From: Pseudoalteromonas piratica
Lineage (GTDB): Bacteria > Pseudomonadota > Gammaproteobacteria > Enterobacterales > Alteromonadaceae
Assembly (NCBI RefSeq): GCF_000788395.1
Contig: NZ_CP009889.1
Span: forward strand, 1,550,001 to 1,614,000
Direction: 5' to 3'
DNA length: 64,000 nucleotides
In this document: in pieces, positions 17,457-26,624 of the stretch
How the letters are laid out: each line of letters starts with the position of its first letter
How positions within the stretch are numbered: the first letter of the stretch is position 1
Notes under the pieces: generated by a model
The model's database searches: none
What the model saw: the letters and a program-made list of their open reading frames with translations, nothing else
Told to the model about the DNA's origin: nothing
Position numbers and translations under genes: made by a program

Positions 17457-18111
17457 ACCTGTACCTCATTCATTCCCCAAGGCGATGCATTGTGATGAGC
17501 GAGCGGGTGAAAATCAAATTTCTAAAAACACAATTGAATTAAACATTTACAACATTTTTTTTACAGAAAACAAAAAATGATAGCGCTTACATAAATTGTG
17601 ATTACAGATGATTACAGATTCAAAAATGAGCAAATTGCTCAAAAATCGTGTTTGCTGTAAACGTGCAAGATTTGGCAGGGAAATCCTTAGAAAAGGTGCG
17701 GATATATAATGTATACAGAAAATAAATTAGTTTGCTAATAAAAAAGGCTGATAACAACTTTCGGGACAAGGTTAATAAAAGAAAAATTAAACGTTAAAAA
17801 AACCATTAACATTGAAGAGAAAAGTTAGAACCTAAACTATCACTTAAAGATATAAGTAATTACAAAATGAAATATAGGATCAATATAAAATAACTAAAAA
17901 GCACTCAAAAAGCGTAATTTTCGCGCTATAAAACATTTCATTTACAAAAATATGACACAATTAGCGCTAAATGCTTTGTAAAAAAATGTAAACGAGCACC
18001 AATAAAAGCCTTTTTGTAACCAGTGCCATATCGTTATTCAAACAACATGGTTAGTTTATCAAACACAGTCGTTGTTTTTTATAAAACACGATGAAAGCCG
18101 TTATAAGTGAG
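17457..18111. other. Gene-free AT-rich spacer
   Basis: No convincing coding frame on either strand. Visible structure: a tandem 10-base repeat GATTACAGAT at 17600-17619 and the palindrome GAGCAAATTGCTC at 17628-17640. Both could be regulator sites for the cluster that starts at 17456. The rest is A/T-rich with no other repeat seen. Confidence 0.55.
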
Positions 18112-18164
18112 ATAAAAATAATGTGCCCAAGCAATTGTTGGCAGACAATAACCGGGCACATTAT
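18112..18164 (-). terminator. Intrinsic terminator of the desaturase operon
   Basis: On the minus strand an 11-bp stem ATAATGTGCCC / GGGCACATTAT encloses a second short stem (ATTGT/ACAAT) and is followed by TTTTTATC. It begins 27 bases after the desaturase stop. Confidence 0.8.
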
Positions 18165-18190
18165 GTTAAGGAACTTGTTCAAGTAGCCGA

Positions 18191-19252
18191 TTAAGGCAAC
18201 GAGTAGCGCAGTATACGTTTAACCACTGAGCTATATTGCTTTAAAAAGCTGCCTGTATTGTATTGAATGCCGTGTTCGAGAAATACCTGTTGTACTTTAG
18301 GCGCAATTTCACGGTAGCGCTTAGCTGGCATATCAGGAAATAGATGATGTTCAATTTGAAAACTCAAATGTCCTGTTAATACATGAAACCAATTGCTGCC
18401 TTTGATATTGGAAGAACCCAACGCCTGGCGGTAATACCACTGCCCTTTCGTCTCGTTTTCACATTCTTTTTCACTGAATGTTTTTACATCACCAGTAAAA
18501 TGACCACAAAATATAATGGTTGATGTCCATAGATTACGTAACAAGTTGGCAATTAGATTACCTATTAATACCCATAAAAAGAATGGACCCGCTAACAATG
18601 GAAAAATCAGGTAGTCTTTAATTAATTGGCGAGCGCCTTTGCTAAAAAAACGTGTTTTTAATTCACTGTGCGGCACTTTATAGTCGCGGTTGTCTTTTTT
18701 CTTCCCAAAAAACACACGCTCAGCAGCGAGTTCATGGTAAGACACCCCCCATTGGAATAGCACGCTGAGGTTTAAGTATGTGAAAAATTGCCAAAGGTTT
18801 TTTACACGCCAACGAAAATCGTTTGATAAACGCAGTAAGCCATAACCGAAGTCGCGATCTTTACCGATAATATTGGTGTAAGTATGGTGCTCAAAATTAT
18901 GTACCCGATTCCAACTTTTACCGTCGCAGGCAATGTCCCACTCATACGCTTTGGAATTAATGTGCTTATCGTTCATCCAGTCATACTGGCCATGCATCAC
19001 ATTGTGACCTATTTCCATATTGTCGAGAATTTTTGCAGTCGCGAGTGCCAATACACCGACAAGCCAAAGCCACGGTGAAACAAAGCCTAGCACCAATAAA
19101 ATACGACCTGACCATTCCAAAATTCGCTGCATCACAATTACACGACGAATGTAGTTTGCGTCTTGCTCACCCACTTTCGCCATCGTTGTTGCTTGGATTT
19201 CATTTAACTGTTGAGCGAGTAAATCATAATTAGGTTCTGCTACTGTGTTCAA
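18191..19252 (-). CDS. desB: Membrane fatty-acid desaturase
   Basis: 353 residues. Three histidine boxes for the di-iron centre are intact: GHNVMHGQYDW (HxxxH), HNFEHHTYTN (HxxHH) and FQIEHHLFPDMP (QxxHH). Hydrophobic segments lie near 50-85 and 215-245, as in acyl-CoA or acyl-lipid desaturases. The enzyme should introduce a double bond into acyl chains at the inner membrane. Its start overlaps the stop of the reductase gene by four bases, the arrangement of the desCB pair of Pseudomonas, hence the symbol, given by analogy. Confidence 0.93.
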   Translation of the reverse strand: MNTVAEPNYDLLAQQLNEIQATTMAKVGEQDANYIRRVIVMQRILEWSGRILLVLGFVSPWLWLVGVLALATAKILDNMEIGHNVMHGQYDWMNDKHINSKAYEWDIACDGKSWNRVHNFEHHTYTNIIGKDRDFGYGLLRLSNDFRWRVKNLWQFFTYLNLSVLFQWGVSYHELAAERVFFGKKKDNRDYKVPHSELKTRFFSKGARQLIKDYLIFPLLAGPFFLWVLIGNLIANLLRNLWTSTIIFCGHFTGDVKTFSEKECENETKGQWYYRQALGSSNIKGSNWFHVLTGHLSFQIEHHLFPDMPAKRYREIAPKVQQVFLEHGIQYNTGSFLKQYSSVVKRILRYSLP

Positions 19253-20301
19253 GCCTTAAACTCCACATCTGACACGACTTGCGATACGCATAATTGAATT
19301 AGTTCCTCTCCGTAATCGGATAACTTACCGGTGCGTATATCACGCACTACCCCCTTTTTCTTTACACACTGGCATTGATGGCAAATGCCCATGCCACAGC
19401 CATAAGGCACATTAATGTTGTTTGCTTGAAACTGCGCCAATAGGGGTTGTTGATTGTCGGCACTGAATTTAATACCACCATGATCCACTTGAAAATGCGC
19501 TTTTTCATCTCCAGTTGAATGCAAATCAACCAGTGAAAAATGTTCACTGCTCAAGCTTTGCTGATGCATTAGTGCGTAGTCGCGAATCGTTTTATGAAAA
19601 TCATTAGGGCCGCACACCATCCAATGCGTGTTATGGCAATCAGGTAATTTTTTAACAACATCACCATCAATACTTCGGCTCAGTAGGGTAAAAGTAAAAT
19701 TTGGTAAACGATTGCTTAAGCTCTCAAGCTCCGCCACGAGTAAATGGGCATTTGGTTTCGCGTAATAAAACAAATGAATTGGCTGAGCCACCTCATGGAG
19801 TGCTTGATGCAACATTGCAATAAAAGGCGTAATACCTGTGCCTGCTGCAAATAAGCTAACAGCGTTAGACTGAGGTAATAAAAACGTTCCTTTCGGTTTG
19901 GAAATATTAACCCAAGCGTTAACAGTTAAACGTGACAAAAACGGGGTAAATAACCCAGCGTCCTGTTGCTTTATAACTAAACGAATCACCCCTTCATGCA
20001 TTGCTTGATTGGGGCTTGAGGCAATAGTAAATACTCGGGTGCTTAATCGGCCGTTAATATCAATCGTTAATTCAATATGTTGTCCAGCTTGATGGGTCGG
20101 CCAGCGCGACTCTGTTTTAAGTTCTAGCGCTACCGTTTTATTGGCAATTAAGGTTACCGAGAGCACTTTGGCACGATAATACCCGTCGCGCCAACTGGGT
20201 TTAAATAATTGGATAACAGGCTCGAGATAACCAGCCATTGAACTATGATGAAAGAACTGTTTACTAAACCAATTTGTTAAGGGATTGAATATTAAACTCA
20301 T
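19249..20301 (-). CDS. desC: Flavodoxin/ferredoxin-type reductase, electron donor of the desaturase
   Basis: 350 residues: FAD-binding barrel at about 35-135 (TRVFTIASSPN), NAD(P)-binding domain at about 140-250 (FAAGTGITPFIAMLHQAL, then MVCGPNDF), and a C-terminal plant-type 2Fe-2S domain with YGCGMGICHQCQC...LC, all four cluster cysteines present. It passes electrons from NAD(P)H to the desaturase encoded directly downstream. Two palindromic operator-like sites lie just before its start. Confidence 0.93.
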   Translation of the reverse strand: MSLIFNPLTNWFSKQFFHHSSMAGYLEPVIQLFKPSWRDGYYRAKVLSVTLIANKTVALELKTESRWPTHQAGQHIELTIDINGRLSTRVFTIASSPNQAMHEGVIRLVIKQQDAGLFTPFLSRLTVNAWVNISKPKGTFLLPQSNAVSLFAAGTGITPFIAMLHQALHEVAQPIHLFYYAKPNAHLLVAELESLSNRLPNFTFTLLSRSIDGDVVKKLPDCHNTHWMVCGPNDFHKTIRDYALMHQQSLSSEHFSLVDLHSTGDEKAHFQVDHGGIKFSADNQQPLLAQFQANNINVPYGCGMGICHQCQCVKKKGVVRDIRTGKLSDYGEELIQLCVSQVVSDVEFKA

Positions 20302-20305
20302 TTAA

Positions 20306-20345
20306 ACTTACACGTGTACGCCCAATCAGCGTACAAGTGTAAGCT
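20306..20345. promoter_or_regulatory. Two FabR/DesT-like operator sites before the desaturase operon
   Basis: Right site AGCGTACAAGTGTAAGCT (20328-20345) and left site ACTTACACGTGTACGC (20306-20321) are inverted with respect to each other. Each resembles the palindromic FabR/DesT operator core GTACA-AGTGTAC. Together they form a 15-bp inverted repeat with one mismatch and a 7-base gap, ending five bases before the reductase ATG. No TetR gene for such a site is in the window. Confidence 0.65.
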
Positions 20346-20493
20346 GAAAAGTTTTTCGAAACAACCCCCTACCGTACCGAAATAGAGCTTTTACTTTAAT
20401 GAGAAAGTGGTATTTTCGCTTGTCAAAGCGCTCTTTGTAGCACTTATAAATTCATTTTAAATATTAAAAACAGCACGTTAGAATTTCACTCAA

Positions 20494-20676
20494 TTGACGA
20501 ATACAAATTTAAATTACCTTTTAAAAGCGTATAAATTTTTTAATAAATCACTTCAAGAGTACAAAAAAGAACCAAATGTATACTCCCACCGTATTGCAGA
20601 GAACTACCTGATTGTTGGAGAGACAACATGCACTATCTCATCACCACTTCAAATTACGACGATTTCATGGCAATAA
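20494..20676 (+). CDS. Possible short ORF before the two-TM protein
   Basis: 60 codons from a TTG, reading MTNTNLNYLLKAYKFFNKSLQEYKKEPNVY; it overlaps the next gene by 49 bases. No clear ribosome site precedes it. It may be a leader frame or chance. Confidence 0.2.
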   Translation: MTNTNLNYLLKAYKFFNKSLQEYKKEPNVYSHRIAENYLIVGETTCTISSPLQITTISWQ

Positions 20677-21077
20677 AAAACACCCTAGATCCGGTTTCTG
20701 ACGTTGACAACATTTCTGAAATTTGTGGACGACAAAAGCACCCGTGGCATGTTTGGCTTACTCATAAATTCGCAAACATTGTTTTGGCAGAGATCTTGTT
20801 ATTTGTCTCTTTGCTAATAACAACCGTGACATTAACTTACTTATTTGAATGGACAATGATGCTTAGCATCGCTTTTTTTATTGCAGTAAGTTTATTTTCT
20901 GTCTGGGTGAGCGGGTTAGTGGGGTGGCATACTCTACATTTATACATTATTTGCCAAAACCTCACAGAAAATGAGGAACACCCACTCGCATTACTAGTTG
21001 ATGTCGAACAAGACAGCGAATTGAAACAGATCGTGTCAGGCTATTCATCGAGTAAGTTAACATTGCTTGACGAGTAA
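20628..21077 (+). CDS. Two-helix membrane protein of unknown function
   Basis: 149 residues, with a soluble N-terminal 45 residues, two membrane helices (about 50-73 and 79-102) and a cytoplasmic acidic tail. GGAGAG lies seven bases before the ATG. No family recognised. A stem-loop follows at 21089. It is divergent from the desaturase operon. Confidence 0.7.
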   Translation: MHYLITTSNYDDFMAIKNTLDPVSDVDNISEICGRQKHPWHVWLTHKFANIVLAEILLFVSLLITTVTLTYLFEWTMMLSIAFFIAVSLFSVWVSGLVGWHTLHLYIICQNLTENEEHPLALLVDVEQDSELKQIVSGYSSSKLTLLDE

Positions 21078-21088
21078 ATTTTGATTAA

Positions 21089-21110
21089 GGGTTAACTGAA
21101 TAGTTAACCC
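21089..21110 (+). terminator. Probable terminator hairpin
   Basis: GGGTTAACT, loop GAAT, AGTTAACCC, a 9-bp perfect stem, 12 bases after the stop. The following T run is weak (TCAATT), so it may act as a 3' stabiliser instead. Confidence 0.55.
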
Positions 21111-21341
21111 TCAATTACAACCAAATTAGTGTTTTACTGCACGCAAGTTTTAGTATCGTAATCACTAACCATGATGCAATGTGCTCTAATAATTAAAGCT
21201 TAAAGATACACATCCAAAACCGCGAACAATTAATTCAAATACTCAATATTAAGAAAAATACCTTATCCTAAACACCAACAAGCAGACTCAAATTTTGAAT
21301 CTCAACTATAGTTAATACATTCTTATATAACAGGTATTTTT

Positions 21342-22598
21342 ATGAAATGGCTTAAGGATATTGATAATAGCTTTGATTCATTGCTGACTGATTGTTACCG
21401 TCAGCGTGAAATGGAAATGGAGCGCCATATTAATCGCATTCGCTGTATTGGATTAATCGCTCTATTTCTTTTTGAAATTGGTATCAGTGTCTATGCCCGT
21501 GGTGTTGATTGGACCTTTATTTTTATTGATTTAGCCACCTTAACATTCACCTTGTTGATATGTTTAATCTTTCATAAATTAGCCAGTCAAAATAGCTATA
21601 AAGCCTGGCTAAAGTATTGCTCTATTTTATTTGATTACTTGATCATTTTACTTATTACGATAGAAATCGAATACTTAGCAGATCTAAAGCACTACATGCT
21701 CAACTTTAATCAAACGGAATTTGAGCTAATGATTATCAGCGTTCTGATTTTGTTTAATGTGACCAGTGCATTCAGGCAAGGAAAGCTCATTATTTATTAC
21801 TCAACCGTATGCTGCTTAATTACTGCAACCATTATCTTAGAACAAAGCAATGCAAATATGGCGATTGAACTGCACGAACAATTTATTATTTTATGTTCAG
21901 GCTTGCTAACATGGTCTATTTCACACTATATCACTAGTACCTACACTCGACTTCGCCACAGAGAGCGTTTACTAAGATACTTGCCAGCAAAACTTGTGTC
22001 AGCCGTAGAAAGTGGCAAAGTTGATATTGAACCAGGAGGCGAGTGTAAAGAAGTTACCGTTTTAATGGCTGATATACGTCATTTTACCCCTCTTTGTGAG
22101 CAACATCGTCCTGAAGTTGTTACTCAAGTGCTTAATCGCTACTTTTCTGCAATGACAGATATTATTTTTAAACATGACGGTATGATAGATAAGTTTATTG
22201 GCGATGCCATTATGGCAGTGTTTGGCACACCACAAGCGCAGGGGAATAATGCTTTAAACGCGATACTTTCATCCCGTGAAATGCATCAAACGTTGACCAA
22301 ATTAAACGAAGAGTTCAGTAAGGAAAATTTACCCACCATTGAAATGGGAATTGGCATTCATAGTGGTGAGGCCATTGCGGGTAATATAGGCAGCGAGTGC
22401 TGTATGGACTATACCGTTATTGGTGATACGGTCAATATTACCGCTCGTTTAGAGCGTAAGGCCAAAGAACTTAATGTTAAAAGCTTAATAAGTAAAGCAA
22501 CTGCGCTGCAATCAGGCCTTACAACATTAACCCAAATTAAGGACGTGAGTTTAAAAGGTAAAAGCAGCTTAATTACAGTATTTAAAGATGAGGCATAA
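21342..22598 (+). CDS. Membrane class III adenylate/guanylate cyclase
   Basis: 418 residues. Six or so membrane helices fill residues 35-215, like the MASE-type sensors of bacterial cyclases. The catalytic domain spans about 235-415: VTVLMADIRHFTPLC (metal Asp), IDKFIGDAIMAVFG (Lys and second Asp), and DYTVIGDTVNITARLER (transition-state Asn/Arg, with Thr in the purine-specifying position typical of adenylate cyclases). It should make cAMP at the inner membrane. A BLUF photoreceptor gene follows after 178 bases. Confidence 0.92.
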   Translation: MKWLKDIDNSFDSLLTDCYRQREMEMERHINRIRCIGLIALFLFEIGISVYARGVDWTFIFIDLATLTFTLLICLIFHKLASQNSYKAWLKYCSILFDYLIILLITIEIEYLADLKHYMLNFNQTEFELMIISVLILFNVTSAFRQGKLIIYYSTVCCLITATIILEQSNANMAIELHEQFIILCSGLLTWSISHYITSTYTRLRHRERLLRYLPAKLVSAVESGKVDIEPGGECKEVTVLMADIRHFTPLCEQHRPEVVTQVLNRYFSAMTDIIFKHDGMIDKFIGDAIMAVFGTPQAQGNNALNAILSSREMHQTLTKLNEEFSKENLPTIEMGIGIHSGEAIAGNIGSECCMDYTVIGDTVNITARLERKAKELNVKSLISKATALQSGLTTLTQIKDVSLKGKSSLITVFKDEA

Positions 22599-22776
22599 AA
22601 GCAAAATTGAGTTGATTTAAATCATCTGAAAAGCATTTACATTTAATCGACTTAAATAGCTACCGCCTTAAAAATTAAAACATCTGCTTTGGTATGCATT
22701 AGTGAATGTATTTCGTTGCATGGTAATGTGTAAAAAGTGCGCTAAGCTATGCATATACAGCGACAAAGGGCATAAC

Positions 22777-23208
22777 GTGATTACAGGGTTAGTGTATCTC
22801 AGTGAAGCAACAACATTTTTTGATGAATTAGACCTTAACTGTCTTTTAATCAATGCTGCTAACACCAATCAAAAACACTCAATTACCGGCTTTCTTTATT
22901 TTAAAAATGGCCAGTTTGTTCAATATATAGAAGGCCCAACCAACGTATTAGATGAATTATTCTTGAAAATAAAATCGGACAAGCGCCACAGAGTCATAAC
23001 GGTTATCGACCAAATAGCACTTGATGATAGATTATTCCCAGAATGGTCAATGGCGTATTTTGCCTCGCCAGATGATTCTGATTCGCTAGGTGGGCAAATC
23101 TTTTTAAATATGACTCGCTTTATTAGCGATTACGACATGACCCAAGGCGCTAAGAAAAATGCACTCATAAATCTGCTCGGAACAGTAAAACAACTCAATC
23201 ACTCATAA
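22777..23208 (+). CDS. BLUF-domain blue-light receptor
   Basis: 143 residues from GTG with AAAGGG six bases upstream. The BLUF domain fills residues 5-95: LVYLSEAT with the flavin-contact Tyr, LLINAANTNQKHSITGFLYFKNGQFVQYIEGP with Asn and Gln, and FPEWSMAYF. It binds FAD non-covalently and senses blue light. The C-terminal 45 residues carry no enzymatic domain, so it is a short BLUF that must act on a partner. The cyclase gene is upstream on the same strand. A longer ATG start at 22702 would add a Cys-rich N-terminus with no ribosome site. Confidence 0.88.
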   Translation: MITGLVYLSEATTFFDELDLNCLLINAANTNQKHSITGFLYFKNGQFVQYIEGPTNVLDELFLKIKSDKRHRVITVIDQIALDDRLFPEWSMAYFASPDDSDSLGGQIFLNMTRFISDYDMTQGAKKNALINLLGTVKQLNHS

Positions 23209-23406
23209 CTCATCACCATCAAATATTTGCAATATCAGTACCTTTTCCTCCCTTTGCAAGCTAAATTCACCTTATTAAATCCATACTTTTGAAGCATAAC
23301 TTTGCCCGTTTAAAGACCAAATTAGCATAAAACGCTACTCTAAATAGTTGATAAAAATAGCAATGCTTCTAAACTATATATATCCCCTGCTCATCTGTAA
23401 TTTAGT

Positions 23407-25428
23407 ATGATTTTCAATCACCTTATGACCTGCATGCTCTTTATTTCGTTACTTATTTTGAGTGGGTTACCGTTTAAAACATACGCACAAACACTGAGCT
23501 CTGAAGCTGACCTTTTCTCCTTATCCATTCAAGAATTAATGGACATCGAAATTGATATCGCCTCCAACGATAAAAAAGGCATAAACGAACAACCAAGTGT
23601 CATAACATTAATCACTCGCAGTACCATTGAAAGTTCTGGTGCGCGTTACTTAAAAGATTTATTAAAACAGGTACCTGGGTTTTGGGTTGGCACCGATACC
23701 TTGGGCACATTCTCGGTAAGCTTTCGTGGTATTTGGGGCATGGAAGCGAAAATATTACTGATTATTGACGGCATTGAACAAAATGAAATGGCATTTGGCT
23801 CACTGGTTTTGGGAAATCGCTATCCTGTAAGTAATATCTCTCAGGTAGAGATCATTCGTGGTCCTGGGTCCGTTAAATATGGTGGTCAAGCTGCTTTAGC
23901 TGTAATCCGCGTCACCACACTCAACCAAGCAACCGGCGACAATAAACTAAACCTGATGACAGATATTGGTAAATCGGGTTTTCATAATGGCATTGTTGGT
24001 TTTACTCACTCGGGCGAAGTTACACTTAAATCTTCCCAGTTAGAATATGGGCTTTCTGGTAGTTTGGGCTATGGTGATTACAGTAATGCCACTTGGCAAG
24101 CGCTGGACGGTTATCAATTTAACCTGCAAAACAATAGCAACTCGCAACCGACTAACCTAAGCATGAATCTGCGCTATAACGGTTGGGATTTAAATGCGCA
24201 ATATGAAAAGTTAAAACAAGAAGACCGCCTATTGTTTGGCGACTCGGGATTATTTTTTTCGCCAAACCAGCGTTACACGCAAGCCAATGAGTTAAGTTTT
24301 TTACATCAGGCGATTAGTTTGGGTAAAGAGTGGCGGCTTAATGATAAGCTCGCGTTAAGCAGTAAATTAACTTACACCAATCAAAAACCATGGAATAGCC
24401 AAGGACAATATGGTCATGATCTTTCACGCAAAATAAACCGCTCTCGTGTCGATGTACAAGGTCTGTATGCATTAGCTGATAACAGCAGCCTATTGATTGG
24501 CTCTCATTATTATTATGAGAAAGCCGAGGTGAGCCAATCTTACATTTTCGACCCAACGGTACGATATTTTGGCAGTAATAACGCGTCAAATAATGATTAT
24601 TCGTTGTACGCCCAATACGAATCTGATTGGGATTTTGCCAACGTACTTGCCGGTATCCGCTACGAAAATCACGACTTAGCGGGGCCTGAGCTGGTACCTA
24701 GGCTGTCACTGACCAAAACTTGGGACAAGCTTCATACAAAATTAATCTACAACGAGGCATTTAAAATACCGCAATTTGATACTGTGGCTAGTGCACACAA
24801 TGCAGGCACCCCAATATTAGATCCAGAAACCACTAAAAGTTGGGAAATGGAAACAGGTTATCAATTCACCGAAACGGCGTCACTCGTGGGTAATTTATAT
24901 CTATTACAAGTAGATAATTTTATTGGTTTTAATCCGCAATCAGCCAGTAACACCACTCTTGGTGATTTTAGAACCATGGGTATGGAGCTGCAACTTAAGT
25001 GGCAATTAGATAAGCTCCATTTCAATGCGAATTATTCATACTTTACCGTTGAAAAAAGTAATATTGATTCCTTCACTATTCCATCAAACAAAGATGCGGT
25101 TTTGGGTATTCCAAACCATATGTTTAAGGCTGATTTCCACTATCGTTTTACTGCCAATTCGCGCTTTCATCTGCTAGGCAGGGTTGTATCTGGTCAATAT
25201 GCTTGTACTAATGATCCAAACTTTATCTGCGGCGAGCCAGAAAAATTAGAGACGATTTATGATGTTGATGCTTTCTATCAATTTAGAACCACTCATACGT
25301 TATGGAATTTTGGCATCAAAAATCTCTTTAATAGCAATGTGTATGCGGTACAACCCTTTAAAGGGGGCCAGTCACCTATAAACTACGAAAGCACACGCGT
25401 AATGTTGGATTTTCAGTATTCGTTTTAA
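23407..25428 (+). CDS. TonB-dependent outer-membrane receptor
   Basis: 673 residues. Signal peptide to about residue 28 (TYAQ). A plug domain follows (SLSIQELMDIEIDIAS, QPSVITLITRSTIESSGARYLKDLLKQVPG, VEIIRGPGSVKYGG) and then a 22-strand barrel ending in the required aromatic residue (FQYSF). The LxIQELMDIEI start is shared with a TonB receptor group that lacks an assigned ligand, including vitamin B12- and colicin-type relatives. It takes up a ligand with TonB energy. No transport partner is nearby. Confidence 0.92.
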   Translation: MIFNHLMTCMLFISLLILSGLPFKTYAQTLSSEADLFSLSIQELMDIEIDIASNDKKGINEQPSVITLITRSTIESSGARYLKDLLKQVPGFWVGTDTLGTFSVSFRGIWGMEAKILLIIDGIEQNEMAFGSLVLGNRYPVSNISQVEIIRGPGSVKYGGQAALAVIRVTTLNQATGDNKLNLMTDIGKSGFHNGIVGFTHSGEVTLKSSQLEYGLSGSLGYGDYSNATWQALDGYQFNLQNNSNSQPTNLSMNLRYNGWDLNAQYEKLKQEDRLLFGDSGLFFSPNQRYTQANELSFLHQAISLGKEWRLNDKLALSSKLTYTNQKPWNSQGQYGHDLSRKINRSRVDVQGLYALADNSSLLIGSHYYYEKAEVSQSYIFDPTVRYFGSNNASNNDYSLYAQYESDWDFANVLAGIRYENHDLAGPELVPRLSLTKTWDKLHTKLIYNEAFKIPQFDTVASAHNAGTPILDPETTKSWEMETGYQFTETASLVGNLYLLQVDNFIGFNPQSASNTTLGDFRTMGMELQLKWQLDKLHFNANYSYFTVEKSNIDSFTIPSNKDAVLGIPNHMFKADFHYRFTANSRFHLLGRVVSGQYACTNDPNFICGEPEKLETIYDVDAFYQFRTTHTLWNFGIKNLFNSNVYAVQPFKGGQSPINYESTRVMLDFQYSF

Positions 25429-25430
25429 CT

Positions 25431-25500
25431 AAAGCGCATGAGTTACTAATTTACACACGTGACTTGTTCAACCGTTAAAAGGGTGTTGCAGATGCGCTTT
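25431..25500 (+). terminator. Long-range inverted repeat after the TonB receptor
   Basis: AAAGCGCAT and ATGCGCTTT (9 bp) enclose 52 bases and the 3' arm runs into GCTTTTGCTACTTTT. It could be a terminator for the receptor gene before the riboswitch. The long loop makes this uncertain. Confidence 0.4.
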
Positions 25501-25530
25501 GCTTTTGCTACTTTTAGCATCCGTTAGGAA

Positions 25531-25592
25531 GTAAGGACGACCTTACCGCTCCATTTTCATCGGGGACGGCCCCACCCAATTTAATTAGGTGG
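25531..25592 (+). ncRNA. Guanidine-II (mini-ykkC) riboswitch
   Basis: Two short hairpins with the diagnostic ACGR loops: GTAAGG-ACGA-CCTTAC (25531-25546) and GGGG-ACGG-CCCC (25562-25573), separated by 15 bases, directly before an SMR exporter gene. This matches the guanidine-II class that binds one guanidinium per loop. The 3' arm of hairpin 2 overlaps CCACC (25572-25576), which is complementary to GGTGG (25588-25592), the ribosome site four bases before the ATG. Ligand binding should free the ribosome site and switch translation on. Confidence 0.9.
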
Positions 25593-25596
25593 CGTT

Positions 25597-25935
25597 ATGT
25601 TTCTGAGTTATCTCGCGCTTTTTGGTGCATCACTTTTCGAAATTTTATGGGTTGCGTTACTCGGCGCTCATACATCTACAAAATCTCACTACTATGTTCT
25701 TATACTGTGCACTTGCATGGGTTTGAGCTTATATCTGCTTGGCGTTGCCAGTAAAACAATCCCAATAACGTTATCGTATGCTATTTGGGTTGGTCTTGGC
25801 ATTTTAGGACAAGCAATTATTCAACATTTCGTGTTTAAAAACAGCTTGTCGATTACCGCTTGGGTATTTACATGCACCCTCACGTTTAGTGTTGTCGGGT
25901 TACTTTTTTCACAAACAAAGCATGGAGTTATGTAA
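25597..25935 (+). CDS. SMR-family transporter, Gdx/SugE-type guanidinium exporter
   Basis: 112 residues, four membrane helices. Glu15 and Trp18 in FEILWVALL match the central E..W of small multidrug resistance pumps, and SKTIPITLSYAIWVGLG matches the KxLPVGTAYAVW segment of Gdx (SugE). The GES motif of the third helix is not kept (VFKNS), so it is a divergent member. The guanidine-II riboswitch in front argues for guanidinium export in exchange for protons. It overlaps the next start by one base (TAATG). Confidence 0.88.
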   Translation: MFLSYLALFGASLFEILWVALLGAHTSTKSHYYVLILCTCMGLSLYLLGVASKTIPITLSYAIWVGLGILGQAIIQHFVFKNSLSITAWVFTCTLTFSVVGLLFSQTKHGVM

Positions 25936-26624
25936 TGAAATTCATATTGCCACTCATTTTATCCATTTTATTTAGTTTTGCTAATGCAGCCTCTGCGAAA
26001 AACAGCAACCACCAGCATAAAGCACGCGTTGGCTTACACGGCATGCTGCTATTTTCAGATGGGCACTCGCTCTATGCATCGCATTTACCCATGTTTCATA
26101 CTCCCCATGACATACAATTAATTGTGCGTTTTGAGCTCGCCAATAAAACAAATCAAATCGCGCTTAAAAAGGCACTCACTAATAAGCGTAACTACTGGAC
26201 TTTAGCCCCAGAAAGGTTTGATTTAAACCAGTTAGCAAATACTAAAAAAGAAGGCATTTGGCAATTTACAGCTGACTTTTACGTGGATCATTTTGAACGA
26301 GGAGGAAAACGTCAGTTTTCTCAGCAACAAGTAATCGTAAAAGAGGTTATTTTCAGGCAACAACTTAACACCCTAATGCCACAAAACATTCAGTATGTTC
26401 GCCTCACACCAGATAATGTTTCAAGGCAATTTTATGCGCGCGTAATCGAAGGAAAGCCGGGGGTAGATCATTTATTCTGGGTAAATACTGCATCGAAGTT
26501 AGCCAAGGAATTTTCCGTTAACGCAGCAAGCGATTTGTTAAATGACCAAACAATAGCAACACTTTTAAAGGTGAACCCTAACTCGGTGCACAACTATTAC
26601 ATCGAGCATAGTGATTTAAAATGA
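25935..26624 (+). CDS. Exported protein of unknown function in the guanidine operon
   Basis: 229 residues with a signal peptide (MKFILPLILSILFSFANAASA). The mature part holds HKARVGLHGMLLFSDGHSLYASHLPMFHTPHDIQLI, a His-rich motif (about eight histidines in 45 residues) that could bind metal, followed by mostly beta structure. Similar HGMLLF proteins occur in related bacteria, I believe, without a function. It is stop-start coupled to the exporter gene and overlaps the amidotransferase by four bases, so it belongs to the riboswitch operon. Confidence 0.78.
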   Translation: MKFILPLILSILFSFANAASAKNSNHQHKARVGLHGMLLFSDGHSLYASHLPMFHTPHDIQLIVRFELANKTNQIALKKALTNKRNYWTLAPERFDLNQLANTKKEGIWQFTADFYVDHFERGGKRQFSQQQVIVKEVIFRQQLNTLMPQNIQYVRLTPDNVSRQFYARVIEGKPGVDHLFWVNTASKLAKEFSVNAASDLLNDQTIATLLKVNPNSVHNYYIEHSDLK

